64,000 bases of DNA from Vreelandella azerica (lineage in GTDB: Bacteria > Pseudomonadota > Gammaproteobacteria > Pseudomonadales > Halomonadaceae), in assembly GCF_013112225.1 (NCBI RefSeq), contig NZ_JABFHI010000001.1, forward strand, positions 1-64,000, written 5' to 3'. The notes below the pieces were generated by a model that searched no databases, was not told the DNA's origin, and saw nothing but the letters and a program-made list of their open reading frames with translations. The translations under genes and the position numbers were made by a program. This document shows positions 29,641 through 41,200 of the stretch, piece after piece (positions within the stretch are counted from its first letter, which is position 1; each line of letters opens with the position of its first letter).

Positions 29641-29921
29641 CTTATCCATGTACGCGGTGTGGCCTTTGCTGTCAAAAAATCGATAAGGTAGTTGAGCTGA
29701 AAAAATATGACCGTGGAGATGGAGTATGTAAGTATTACAAGCAAGATGGTAGTTGCATAATTTACAGACAACGCCCGATAGCTTGTCGAATTGATGAGGG
29801 ATATGTGATATTTGCAAGCGATCAAATGTCTCTCGAACAATATTATCGTGCTAACGCTCAAGCATGTAACCAATTGCAAGAGGAAGCGAGTTTTTCGCCC
29901 AACTGGAGGGTTATCTTATGA
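29637..29921 (+). CDS. YkgJ-type cysteine-cluster protein
   Basis: This 94-residue protein has the pattern CTRCGLCC at the N terminus, CKYYKQDGSCIIY and RPIACR. These fit the YkgJ/UPF0153 cysteine cluster that binds zinc or an iron-sulphur cluster. Its role here is unknown; it may sense metal or redox state or support the GTPases structurally. Start and stop both overlap neighbouring genes by four bases (ATGA), so expression is tightly tied to the TerB-like protein and the first GTPase. Confidence 0.8.
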   Translation: MTYPCTRCGLCCQKIDKVVELKKYDRGDGVCKYYKQDGSCIIYRQRPIACRIDEGYVIFASDQMSLEQYYRANAQACNQLQEEASFSPNWRVIL

Positions 29922-30769
29922 CGCTAAATCAAGACCAGAGTGTGACAGAAAGGTTAGGTGAGTTGGAGGCGATGCTTCCGAGTTCTGCAGCAAACATCCG
30001 CCGGTTATCCGTATTGCTGGATAGTGGAGAAAAGCCGAAAGTTGCTGTTTTCGGAAAGTACAATCATGGTAAAAGTACGCTCCTTAACGCCATGATCGGG
30101 CAGGAGGTATTCAAAGTTGCGGATAAACGCGAGACGATTTCAGTTAGCCAATTCGATCATGATGATGTTACCTGGATAGACACTCCTGGGTTAGATGCAG
30201 ACGTGAAGGGCGAAGATGACCGTCGAGCTATGACAGCAGCATTGGAAAGAGCTGATATTTTGTGTCTGGTGCACAATGTTAAAGCAGGTGAGTTAGACCG
30301 CAGTGAAATGAAGTTATATAGACAGTTAATGCGGCAGGACAGTAACTATCGTAGTAAGTTGGTTTTAGTGTTAACTCAGATTGATCAGGTCACGTCTGAC
30401 GATTTAATTAAGGTTGTCAACACGATTAATGCCCAGCTGCCTGATCTAAAAATTGTTGAAGTTTCGGCTATGCGCTATATCCGCGGCAACCGTGAAAATA
30501 AAGATGGTTTTATTAAAGCAAGTGGCATGCTTGAGTTTCAGAGCTATTTGAATTCACTTAAACTTGAAATTTCTAGATTAAGAAAAACGGAAGGAAAAAG
30601 ATTGGTCCAAAAAGCACGTGTTGAGCTTTCAGAATTAGTTAAGGATCGGAAACAGGAACTAGCAAGTAAGACGGATGATTTAGAGAAGCATGTTCAAGAG
30701 TTTTGGTCTGATGTAGAAGGTGCTCGCAAAAAAATTTTGGAGCGAGCTAAAAAACTGGATTTGGTTTAA
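29918..30769 (+). CDS. Dynamin-like GTPase 1
   Basis: This 283-residue protein has G1 FGKYNHGKST, a switch region with ETISVS, G3 WIDTPGLD and G4 LTQID. After the GTPase domain comes a helical tail rich in Lys/Glu (VELSELVKDRKQELASKTDD). It is short for a dynamin and lacks an obvious membrane-inserting paddle, so it may pair with the coiled-coil membrane protein encoded next. Dynamin-like proteins act in phage defence by remodelling membranes of infected cells (family knowledge; LeoA/Eleos-like). No frameshift is seen. Confidence 0.8.
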   Translation: MTLNQDQSVTERLGELEAMLPSSAANIRRLSVLLDSGEKPKVAVFGKYNHGKSTLLNAMIGQEVFKVADKRETISVSQFDHDDVTWIDTPGLDADVKGEDDRRAMTAALERADILCLVHNVKAGELDRSEMKLYRQLMRQDSNYRSKLVLVLTQIDQVTSDDLIKVVNTINAQLPDLKIVEVSAMRYIRGNRENKDGFIKASGMLEFQSYLNSLKLEISRLRKTEGKRLVQKARVELSELVKDRKQELASKTDDLEKHVQEFWSDVEGARKKILERAKKLDLV

Positions 30770-30781
30770 AGGAGACAGAGT

Positions 30782-31240
30782 ATGCCTATCCCTTGGTTAG
30801 TTGGTGGCGCTGTTGTGGCTGCCGCCACCGTAATAGCTGCTGCCGTATCTGACAAAAATTCTTCCGAAAGCTCGACTAGTTTAACAAGTGATCAGGAACG
30901 TGATCAAGAACGTAAGCTGAAAAAGGAGCGGATGCGTAAGGAAACTGCAGTCAAAGAGAAAGATCTTAAGAATTATACTTGCCGAATCGCTAAAAACTTA
31001 GTCCAAAAATACAGAAATGTGGATCAAGACGTAATGCACAAGAAACTTGAGCCACTTTTAAAAGTTTCTCACTTGGATAACTTAGGTTTGTCGGAAGAAG
31101 TTAAGCCTGTCTCACAGTTAGTGGAGTTGACAGATAATTTCCAATACAAAAATGAAATAATAGAGTCTTTGGAAGATGAGCTGGAAGATTTGGAACAGGG
31201 AGTGTCACTGCTGGAGATACTGAATGAAAAATTTAAATAG
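30782..31240 (+). CDS. Small membrane-anchored coiled-coil protein
   Basis: This 152-residue protein begins with a hydrophobic Ala/Val-rich segment (WLVGGAVVAAATVIAAAVS) that can anchor it. A highly charged linker (RDQERKLKKERMRKE) and a helical, acidic C-terminal half follow. Its end overlaps the next gene by 17 bases. I know no family for it. Between GTPases 1 and 2, it may be their membrane adaptor; that is inference from position only. Confidence 0.65.
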   Translation: MPIPWLVGGAVVAAATVIAAAVSDKNSSESSTSLTSDQERDQERKLKKERMRKETAVKEKDLKNYTCRIAKNLVQKYRNVDQDVMHKKLEPLLKVSHLDNLGLSEEVKPVSQLVELTDNFQYKNEIIESLEDELEDLEQGVSLLEILNEKFK

Positions 31241-32910
31241 TTATTTAGTCAATGCGGTCGAAAATTTTGCCCAGTCGTTTGAAAAAGTCTCTGCCGGCGA
31301 AGAAGAATTAATGAATATCCGTGATGAGTTCGCACGTAGAGTGATGCGGATTTCGCCGGTACAGGATAATGTGCGGCAAAGTAATCCTTTAATGGAATCC
31401 TGTAAGGCTGTGGAAAGCCAAATGAGAACGGTTATCGAAAATTCCGTCAAAGACTGGGATGCTAGCCAAACCACTCGTGAATTATCAGATTGTTTTGCCG
31501 ATAAAGCTATTTTGCTTGTGTTCGGGAAAGTTAATGCTGGCAAAAGCTCGCTTTGCAACTATGTCGCTTCTTTGTTCCACTCTAGCGATGTGCAGTTCTT
31601 TTATCTCGAAGGTGGTCAAGTAGAGAAATCAGATGAACCCTTTCAAGAGGGTGTTACTGAGACCACAGCGAGAATTCAGGGGTAGAATTGGGGAATAGGC
31701 TAGTTTTATTGGATTCTCCCGGGCTGCACTCAGTGACGGATGAAAACGGCCAGCTAACTCGCCTTTTTACAGATAGTGCTGATGCGGTTTTATGGTTAAC
31801 GCCCTCTACCTCTCCTGGACAAGTACAGGAACTTGATGATCTTAAAATTGAGCTTGAAAGCGGGAAACCACTTCTGCCGGTTATTACCCGTAGTGATGCT
31901 AGAGAGGAGGACTTTGACGAAGAGGGAACTCTGTATAGCATCCTTGTAAATAAAACGTCAGAAAACCGTAAAGAACAGGAACAGGATGTATATTGCAGAG
32001 CTATCGATAAGCTTGGCAAACAAAAGGAGGTTAAAACCCCTTCTCTATATCGGTGCACGCACATAAAAATTCAGCTGATTCTAATCGTAGTTTGCAGGAA
32101 AGCGGTCTTGCTGAATTGGAAGATCGAATGGCTGACTTGGTTGCAGAAGCAGCAGACTATAAGCCGCGCAAGGCTAGACAGCAGGTTGTAAATTATTTGG
32201 ACCGCTCCGTTCTTCAATCCATAGAAAGCAATCTCTTACCAGCAGTAGATGACCTTGATCATTTGATTGCTAGTGAGAGCAAAAACGCGATTAGGCGTCG
32301 GAAAGAAGCATTGTTAAAGCTGCAGCAGGAACTGTCGGAAAAGGTTATAGATTGGGCAGAGGAATTGAAAGATAGAGGGGATAGAGCTCTATTGGCCACA
32401 CGTATCAATACCTTAATCACAGACCGACTGACCATAGAGCTTCGTCACTCGGTTGAGAGCTTTTTGGAGAATGTGGATACGATACTCGTTCAGGTTGAAG
32501 AGAATGATATTGGGAGTTTTGAAGACATTGAAATCGAGTATTCGAAGGTGTCAGGTCGAGCAAAACAAGCTGCGGCATCAGCCGGAGGCGCTGTAGCGGG
32601 AGCCGCAGCTGGCAGTGTTTTTGGCCCTGTGGGTACAGTTGTTGGAGGTGCGCTGGGTGGCCTTCTTGGTGGTGCAGGTGGGCAATACTTGGTTGAAACT
32701 GAAATTGTGAAAGAGAAGGTTGGAGTCGATGCGACCCAAGCTATTGAAGAGACTTTAAAGAAGCTGGATCAGAAGCTTCCATCTTTTGTAAAGCGAACGT
32801 TTGAACCTTGGGATGAGGCTCTTAACGAAATGAAGAGGAGCTCAAGGAAAATTCGCTCTGAAATTCAGATTTTTGAACAGAGTCTAAATGACGCTAAGGA
32901 ATATATTTAG
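31224..32910 (+). CDS. Dynamin-like GTPase 2 with glycine-zipper membrane segment (frameshifted)
   Basis: This protein of about 562 residues is joined over shifts at G4 (31679..31683) and C4 (about 32037). The G domain has G1 FGKVNAGKSS, G3 LLDSPGLH and G4 ITRSD. A long helical bundle follows. Near residue 450 a glycine zipper (GGAVAGAAAGSVFGPVG, then GGALGGLLGGAGG) likely inserts in membrane, and a helical C terminus ends the protein. This is a full dynamin layout with a membrane-acting segment. It overlaps the upstream adaptor gene and abuts GTPase 3 directly. Confidence 0.8.
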
Positions 32911-34453
32911 ATGAAAATGAACGCTATTGCTAAGATTGATAAAAATCTGGAAGAATTATTCGAGCTTTCTGAGCGTTACTTGGGAGCTAAAAGTAGCAAT
33001 CCTTAAAGAAGAGTATTATGCAAAGAAAAGTGAATCGATTCTTCAGGCTATGCTTTTTGGTAGTTATAACGCAGGTAAAAGTAGCTTGATTAATGCACTC
33101 CTTGTGCAAGAAGTAGCAGCGGTTGGGGATATTCCAAAAACTTCAGTTGCAGATGTTTATAGCTGGAATGGTTGTTATTTACTTGACACACCTGGAGTTA
33201 ATGCGCCAATTGAGCACGAGGAAGTTACTGAATCGGAAATTGATAGATCAGAACTCATTTTGTTTGTTGTGCGTCAAGGTGATCAAGACGTAAAAGATGT
33301 TTACGAAAGAATGTTTAAAATGTTATCAAGGGGTAAAAATATTTTTATTGTATTTAACCATGAGTTGATCCCTGAACAGCTCCCAGAAGCGCTAGAGCGA
33401 TTAACTGACATCATGGCTAAATATGCAAATGATTATAGAATCGAACTTCAGAGAGTTAGCGAGATTCCAGTGATTCCAGTAAATGTAAAGACTGCTATGA
33501 AAGCTCGTCTAAAAGGCTCTGAGCATCTAGCTGAGTATTCTGGTATTGTATATTTTGAACGCGTCTTTATGTCATGGTTGCGTGACTTTGATAATGAGGT
33601 CGATTACTTAGACCGGCTAAAGAAATATATCCAACAGTGTCTGGTGAGTCCGTTATTAAATGCAATATCAAATGAAAATAATACTGATAAATCAGCTGAA
33701 CTGAAAAAACTTCAATATCAACGTGATGATATAATCCGTCAATATGACCTTTTAGATTCTCAAGTGACTAATCACGTACGGGCAGAAATGGTACGTTTAA
33801 AGCCTGAAATTGCTTCAGCAATAAATAAATCGTCTTCAAAATTAGAAATTGAAAGCGAGATAATGAAGTTGTCAGACGGCGTAGTCAAGACTACCGCAGA
33901 TTTCTTGCAGCAGCGCTGTGATGAAGTTATTGACGACTTGAATGCTTCGCTGGATATTTCTTTTGAATCAGATAATAAGGGAGATAGTTCCCACGTTAGT
34001 GATACTATTGAAAAGGCTGTAATGGAAGGTGCTAGAGCAATAGATTCCGAAACTATCAAGAATGGTCTCTTGATGCTCAGAAAATTAAAATTTCCAGGCA
34101 TTAAAGGTCGGTGGGAAAAAACGTTAGGCGGCTGGGCAAATAAGGCTAGCTGGTTTGTAACGGTTGTCGTTTCAGCTTATGAAATTTATTCAGCCTCTGC
34201 TGAGCAAGATGAGCATAATGCTGAGCAGCGTCGGCAAATTCTTGGCGTTCATCAAGCTATAGAAGGAATAGCGGGTGAAATCAGTTCTGCGATTCTTGAT
34301 GAAACTAGGAAGGTAATTTCTGGTGCGAAAGAGAATTCCTTAATTCAGATTGATTCTCAAATCCAAGATATAACCAATTACTGTGACCAGCACATTAAAG
34401 ATGATGAGCGTGTGAACAGTATTGCAGCCACGATTGATTCATTAACCATTTAG
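32911..34453 (+). CDS. Dynamin-like GTPase 3 (frameshifted near start)
   Basis: This protein of about 514 residues starts at ATG 32911, directly after the stop of GTPase 2. An A4 run at 32989..32992 shifts the frame early. The G domain has G1 FGSYNAGKSS and G3 LLDTPGVNAP. The expected NKxD is replaced by FNHEL, so guanine selection may be relaxed or lost. A switch motif IPKTSV and a helical stalk follow. A hydrophobic stretch WFVTVVVSAYEIYSA near residue 410 may touch membrane. Three different dynamins in one operon imply a mixed oligomer. Confidence 0.75.
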
Positions 34454-34464
34454 ATAATGCTCTC

Positions 34465-35198
34465 ATGTCAAAAAATCACTAAATATTAAACTGGGTGAAG
34501 AATTCTCAAATGAAAAAAATGATTTTTATCGAAGATCACGTAGTGCCCCAGCTTTTACCAGCGCCCAGGAAGCCTATAGATTTGATCACAAGAGCAGTGA
34601 AAGAGGAAAAGCCTACAAGAATCTGGAAACTTTCGGTCTGCTCTGGGGCTACTCTATTCCGAAGAAAGGCAATACGCCACCCAAAGTTATTGCTACTATG
34701 TGCACAGTTGAAACCTCAGCTACTCGTCATAATGAATGGGTTGCACCCAATTTTGAGTCATTAAAGGCTAAAAAGAAGTTCTTCCAGAGTTATTGGCCCA
34801 ATATCGAACTGGTCGGCACCTTCCACTCCCACCCCTATAAAAATCTCAATGAAGTCATAGAATGCAAAGGTTGGCGGGCTTCTGACAGCTCTGATGGCGA
34901 GGCAAATGATCAGGTATTCTTCCCGTATTTTCATGAAGAGATCGCCCCTGAGCAATACACCTTGGCGCACCTGATTGTTGCCGTAACGGAGCTTGAAAAG
35001 CGTGGCTGGGCCTACCCTGACCGCTTATCGGGAAGTGAGAGAACAAAGGGCTACAGGTTATCAGCCGATAATTACAAATTCTGGATCCGGGGCTATTCAA
35101 CTGATTTTGTTGAAGATCCTGAAGGTGAGGAAGGCACTTTTGTTTTTTCTGATGACAGCGACCTTGAAATGCCGTCACTGGAAAATCGATTTAAGTGA
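34465..35198 (+). CDS. JAB/MPN-type metallopeptidase (frameshifted near start)
   Basis: This protein of about 244 residues runs from ATG 34465. An A-run right after the start (MSKK) needs one extra A to join the frames. JAMM-type residues are the Glu in NLETFGLLWG, the HSHP pair in LVGTFHSHPYKN, and Asp candidates in RASDSSDGEAND. The spacing from HSHP to the Asp is longer than usual, so zinc binding is likely but not certain. JAB domains cut isopeptide or peptide bonds of ubiquitin-like tags. No ubiquitin-like, E1 or E2 gene is seen nearby, so its substrate is unknown. It is the last gene of the AT-rich block. Confidence 0.75.
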
Positions 35199-35238
35199 TA
35201 TTGTCAATAACTCGTATTAATACCTGAATGGAATCCTC

Positions 35239-38200
35239 ATGATACCCGGCCTGCTTGCAAGCGAAGTCTCTACCGCCCTGCGCGAGTTTATTGTCACCGG
35301 TTTTGAAACCGAAACTCCGCCGTTCAAGGGCGAGTTTCAGCGCCTGGTGGAAGAGCAGCAGGGCGGTGAAGCCTTTGTGAAGGGACCTTATGTGTCGGTG
35401 GGCCTGCCGTTTATCAAAGGCCAGTCGAGGCGGGATTTCTTTTCTAGCTTTGAGACGGAACACCCTCCTTATGCGCATCAGGAACAGGCCTGGCAGCGCC
35501 TGGGTTCTGACCGCCAGGCGCTGAACACCCTGGTGGCTACCGGTACCGGCTCGGGTAAGACGGAGTGCTTTATGTACCCGGTGCTGGATCATTGCCAGCG
35601 CACGGCAAGCAAGGGCATCAAGGCCATCGTCATTTACCCGATGAATGCCCTGGCCACCGATCAGGCCAAGCGTTTTGCCAAGGAGATTCATCAACAGCCG
35701 GTGCTTAAGGGGTTACGCGTTGGTTTGTTTGTAGGCGGTGATGGCCAGGGCACCCAGGCCATGGGGAGAACCAGGTGATCACCAGTAAGGAGGTGCTGCG
35801 CAGTGATCCGCCCGATGTGCTGCTAACCAATTACAAGATGCTCGATTACCTGCTGATGCGACCCAAGGATCAGTCGCTTTGGGCGCATAATGGGCCAGAG
35901 ACACTGCGGTATCTGGTGGTAGATGAACTGCATACCTTTGATGGCGCTCAAGGGACTGATCTATCGCTGCTGATTCGTCGCCTGCGCGCCCGCTTTGATA
36001 TGGCATCAGATCAGCTGATCTGTGTGGGCACCTCGGCCACTCTGGGCGGCGATGACAGCGTTCAAGGCCTGGTGCGCTATGCCGCGGATATTTTTTCCAG
36101 CCCGTTTCAGCGTAGTGCGGTGATTACCGAGCAGCGTCAGGCGGATACAGATTTTCTGGATAACCTTTCCTTTCTAAACCTGAACCCGAACATTGGCCCG
36201 GATACGTTGAAAGATGCCTTGCAGCAGGGGCTGAAAGAATACCTGTTACAGGCGTACGCCCTGTATTTCAGTCAAGCGCCCGAGCAGGACCTGATGTCAG
36301 ACGAAGGCAGGGCTGCCTTGGGGCAAGTGCTTAAACAGCACGGCCAGTTGGCCAATCTTTTGCGTCAGCTCAAGCTGATGCCCGTCACGCCAACCTTTAA
36401 CGAGCTGCTCACCAAACTGGCCAGCCAGGTGCCTCCCCGCTTTGCTCGCCAGCCAGAGTGGGTGCTGGGTGCCTTGCTGGCGCTTATCGCCCACGCCCGC
36501 GATGAGGTTAATCAGCCCTTTGTTCAGTTGCGTCTTCAGCTATGGTCTCGTGAGTTGCGCCGCATAGTCGGCACGCTGCGTGAACCCGGTAAAGGCGCTC
36601 CAGACGACACCGACATTAGCAGTGAGGCGCAAGCCAGCCGCTTGCCACCCTTGTTGTCGTTTGGTGATGATCAGGCCCCGAAAGATCAACAGCAGGTACG
36701 CTTACCTTTGGTGCAGTGCCGCGAGTGCCATGGCACGGCCTGGCTATCGCGTATGGAAGGGTGCTCGGCTTCAGACGACCGTTTGGAGACCGAACTTCAG
36801 TCCATCTATTCAGCGTTTTTCAGCCACAGCCGCGAAACGGCCTTGCTACTGCCCTGGCAGCAGGGTGAAAAAGTATCACCGGCTGGCGCCATGCTGGAGA
36901 ACTTCAAGGTCTGTCGGGAATGTGGCCAAACCGCCGCTATTGACTACAGCGGCGCCTGTAAAGGTTGCCAGGCTGGCAATGACGCCTTGGTGCGCGTCAG
37001 CAAACCCCATCAGCTTAAAGAAGTGACGCGGGGGACAGTCAACAAGGTCGTGCATGAAAATGATTGCCCCTATTGTTCGGCGAGTGCTGCCCTGGTGGTG
37101 TTTGGTGCCCGGGCCGCTAGCTTGAGCGCAGTGGCCATCCATCAGATGTTTAGCAGTCGGGATAACGATGACCGTAAGCTGCTGGCGTTTAGTGACTCGG
37201 TGCAGGATGCCACCCATCGCGCCGGCTTTTTTGCTGCCCGTACCTGGCAGAACAATGTGCGCATGGCGCTGACCCAGTGGCTGGAAAGCCAGGAAACGCC
37301 GGTGCCAGTGGCGGAAATTCCCGAGCAGTTTGAGCGTTTCTGGCTTGATCATGACGGTCAGCAGGGCAAGTTCTCCTTGGCCCGCTATCTGCGCGAGTTT
37401 ATGCCGCCGGATCTGCGTTTCCGGTCTGATTTTGAGCTGTTTGAACAGTCGGGCGAGGTGGCTGATCCGGCGCTCTTGCTCAGCCTGATTCGTCAGCGGA
37501 TGCGCTGGCAGCTGCTGGAAGACGTAGCCTGGCGCTCACAGATAGGCCGTTCATTGAACCGGCTGGGCATTGCGGCCCTGCAGTGGCCATTGGAACCCTT
37601 GCAAAAAGCGGCGCTGAGTTGGGCTGACACGGTGGATAACAGCCTGGGTTACCGCATTGATGCTGAAGCGGCGACGGGCGTGATGGTCGGCCTGATGCAG
37701 CATCTGGCCAATATGGGCGCGATTGGTCTGGAGAGCCTGAAAGCTTACCGCTACCACCAGGGTAAGCGGTTCCTGCTAAATAAGCTGGCGTATGTGCCGC
37801 CGATAGGCCAATCCACGCCCAAACCTATGTACCCTTCAACGGCCAAGGGCGAAGGCTTTCAGCCATTGCTCAATACCAGCAACCGCAAGAGCTGGTTTGA
37901 ACGTTGGTTGATGTGCGTAAACCCTGAGTATGCGCTGATAGATAGGCGCCAACTGGAAGACGTGCTGACAGAAGCAATGGAAGCGCTGTGCGGGCAGGGG
38001 CTTTTGACCCGGGAGGTGAGCGAGAAAGGCGCTCGTTTGTGGATGTTGAACCCTGAGCAGCTGACAGTGACGACAGCACTTCAGGCGGTGGAGTGCCCGG
38101 GCTATCGACCCATGCATCTACCAGCAGAGCAGGCGTCTTTTTGGCTTGGGCTGCCGTTAAAGTCAGCGGCCGATCCATCCCTGGTGTATGAACATACAAC

Positions 38201-41200
38201 GCCGTTTCGCGATGCCTTGTACCGCAACCTGTTTCGCCATGGCGAAATTCATCGAGTGATTGCCCACGAGCATACCGGGCTTCTGGCGACCAGCGACCGG
38301 GTACGCGTGGAAAACAGTTTTATCAGTGGGCAAAAGCCCTGGGAATATAACCTGTTGTCAGCGACGCCGACCCTGGAGATGGGGATCGATATCGGCGACC
38401 TGTCCAGCGTGCTGCTGTGCTCGGTACCGCCGGCCCAGGCCAATTATCTGCAGCGTGTCGGGCGGGGAGGCCGTAAGGATGGTAATTCGTTTGTATTAAC
38501 GGTCGCCAATGGCCGACCCCATGACCTGGTGTTTTACGCCGACCCTGGCCGCATGCTGGATACACCGGTGGAGCCACCCGCGGTATTCCTGAAAGCCCGC
38601 CATGTGTTGCGCCGCCAGTTACTGGCGTACACCCTGGATTGCTGGACATATCAGGCAAAAGGCGCCAATCAGGTGCCGCCGAATATGCAGCCGGTGCTGG
38701 ATGCCGTTGAGAAAACGCAGGAAGACCGCTTCCCTTATACGCTATTGAATTTTCTCAAACATAATATGCAAGCCGTCTGGGATGGGTTTGTCAGCTATGT
38801 GGCCACTGAGCTTTCAGAAGAGGATCAGGAGTTGTTGCGGCAATACCTGTTTGGCGGCCCCCAATACCTCGATGACCATCTGCAATTATATGTGGTTAAC
38901 CGCCTTAAAGTGGTGGCGAATGAGCGGGCCAATATGGTCAGTACCATCTCGGGGCTGGATAAACAGCTCAAGAAGTTGCGCAAGCAGCCTCAGGATGAGC
39001 ACACCCAGGATGAAATTCTGGAGTTAGAGCGCGAAGTGGCGGGCTATCGTAGCCTGCGTATCCGGCTGAACAAGCGTGAAACGCTCAACTTCTTTACCGA
39101 TGAAGGCATGCTACCCAACTACGCCTTTCCTGAAGAAGGCGCGACCTTGCACTCGGTGATTTTCCGCTCCGAGAAGAAAATGGGCGGTGCTGATAGCCCC
39201 GAGCGCGAATTCGTGAAGCGCGAGTATGAGTATCAACGGCCAGCGCAGGCGGCGTTGACCGAACTGGCACCGGAATCGGTGTTTTATGCCGGTAATCGCA
39301 AAGTCACCGTAACGCGGGTTGAAACAGCCAAAGGGCGCAATATCCAGGACTGGCGTTTTTGCCCGCGCTGTCATTATTCGGCCCCAGCCGATGACCCCCA
39401 GGCAGGCTTTGCCGATAAGACCTGTCCGCGTTGTCACACCCCTCAGTGGAGTGATGAAAGCGCGCGCACCAAGATGCTGAAGATGACGCAGTGTATGCCT
39501 TCACCAATGCCAAAGACGCTATGTTGGATGACGGCGCGGATAACCGTGAGCCGGTGTTCTTCAATAAACAGATGCTGATCGATTTCAAACCATCGGATAT
39601 CCGTATTACCTGGGTGCTGGACGACAAGCACCGGCCTTTTGGCTTTGAGTTTATCCGTTCAGCAAATTTCCTCGAGGTGAACTTCGGCCCCCGCGAAGGC
39701 GAGGAGATGTTTTTTGATGTGGCGGGTGAGCATATCCAGCGCGCCGGTTTTCCGCTCTGCCGGGAGTGTGGTTCGGTGCAGTCCCGCCAGGCAGCCGCCG
39801 GCAAGGCGGAGGCCAAACATCTTAAAAGTTGCAGTTTTGGGCGGGGTCCAAAAAAGCTGCCCAGTGGGCGTGAGGATGCCGGGATTGAAAACTGTCTTTA
39901 TCTGTATCGTCGGTTTTCTTCCGAGGCGTTGCGCATTCTGCTGCCTCGCCTGGCCACAGGGGGCACAGAAGAACAGGTGAATTCGTTTGTGGCGGCGCGC
40001 TTCAGCTGGGCCTTAAACGGCGTTTCGGCGGTAAGGTGGATCACTTGCGGGTGGCCTACCAAAGCGAACCCATCGGGGAAACCGACGAGCGCCGCCATTT
40101 TGTGGTGCTTTACGATTCGGTGCCGGGGGAACAGGCTATCTTCACGAGCTTCTGAGCCGAGCGGAAAACATGCAGGAAGTGTTTCTTCAGGCTTATCAGG
40201 TCATGGCGCAGTGCGACTGTTATGACAATAGCATGGATGGCTGCTATCGCTGCCTGCTGGAATACCGCAATGCTTATGGTATGGAAAGCACAAGTAAAGC
40301 GCTGGCGATGGAAATGCTTAAAGACATTGTTGAAGGCGACCACTCGTGGGTGCAAAACGATGACTCGCTGAGTACCTTAAGGGGTAACCCATGGGTCGAC
40401 AGTGAACTGGAAGCCCGTTTTCCTGAGGCGCTAGGGCGGTTTTTCTGGCGCTGACTGCGTGGGCAGTCAGAAGGTGCGGGTTTCCCAGGATGTTGTTCGC
40501 GGCAAACACGGATATCGGCTGACAATAGGGGAGCTGAGCTATGAAATGGTACCCCAGGTCGACCTCGGTGCTACCGATGGCGTGCAGTTTGCCAGCCGAC
40601 CGGATTTTGTGCTGTGGCCTGTTCAGAAAGGTAGGCGGCCTGTCGCCATTTTTCTGGATGGCTATGCCTTTCATGCGGATACCCTGGAAGACGATCTGCT
40701 TAAGCGTCAGGCGCTGATGCATGCCGGCTTTGTGGTCTGGACGCTAAACTGGTATGACATCAACCAGGTAATGGGCGATAAGGCGCTGGAGGTGCCATTG
40801 CCTGCAGGCATGACTTCGTCAGAGCAGAATAATAAGGCTATTACAGCGCTTGCCGCAGTGGCTGAGGTGAGCAATGTTGCGGAACACCTGGTTAAAACGC
40901 CCTTTGAATTACTGATGCACTTTCTGATGGAACAGGACGCGCATGCCCTGGCGAAGCAGGGGCTGCTGTTTGCTTTCCAGTGTTTGCCAGGCCATGCGCT
41001 GAGCGACCCCGCTGTCCGGCAGCAGGCACTGGCAAGCCTGGACGGTTTACCGGCATCCTTTACGGATCTTCAGCCTGAAAGCGTGGCGCTGGCGGGGGCG
41101 GTCACCCTGACGGATAACCAGAGCAGAGCATCCATGACCCTGAACCTGCTGGCTTCGCGTCAATTATTGACGTCTGCCGACCTGACACAAGCTTCGATTA

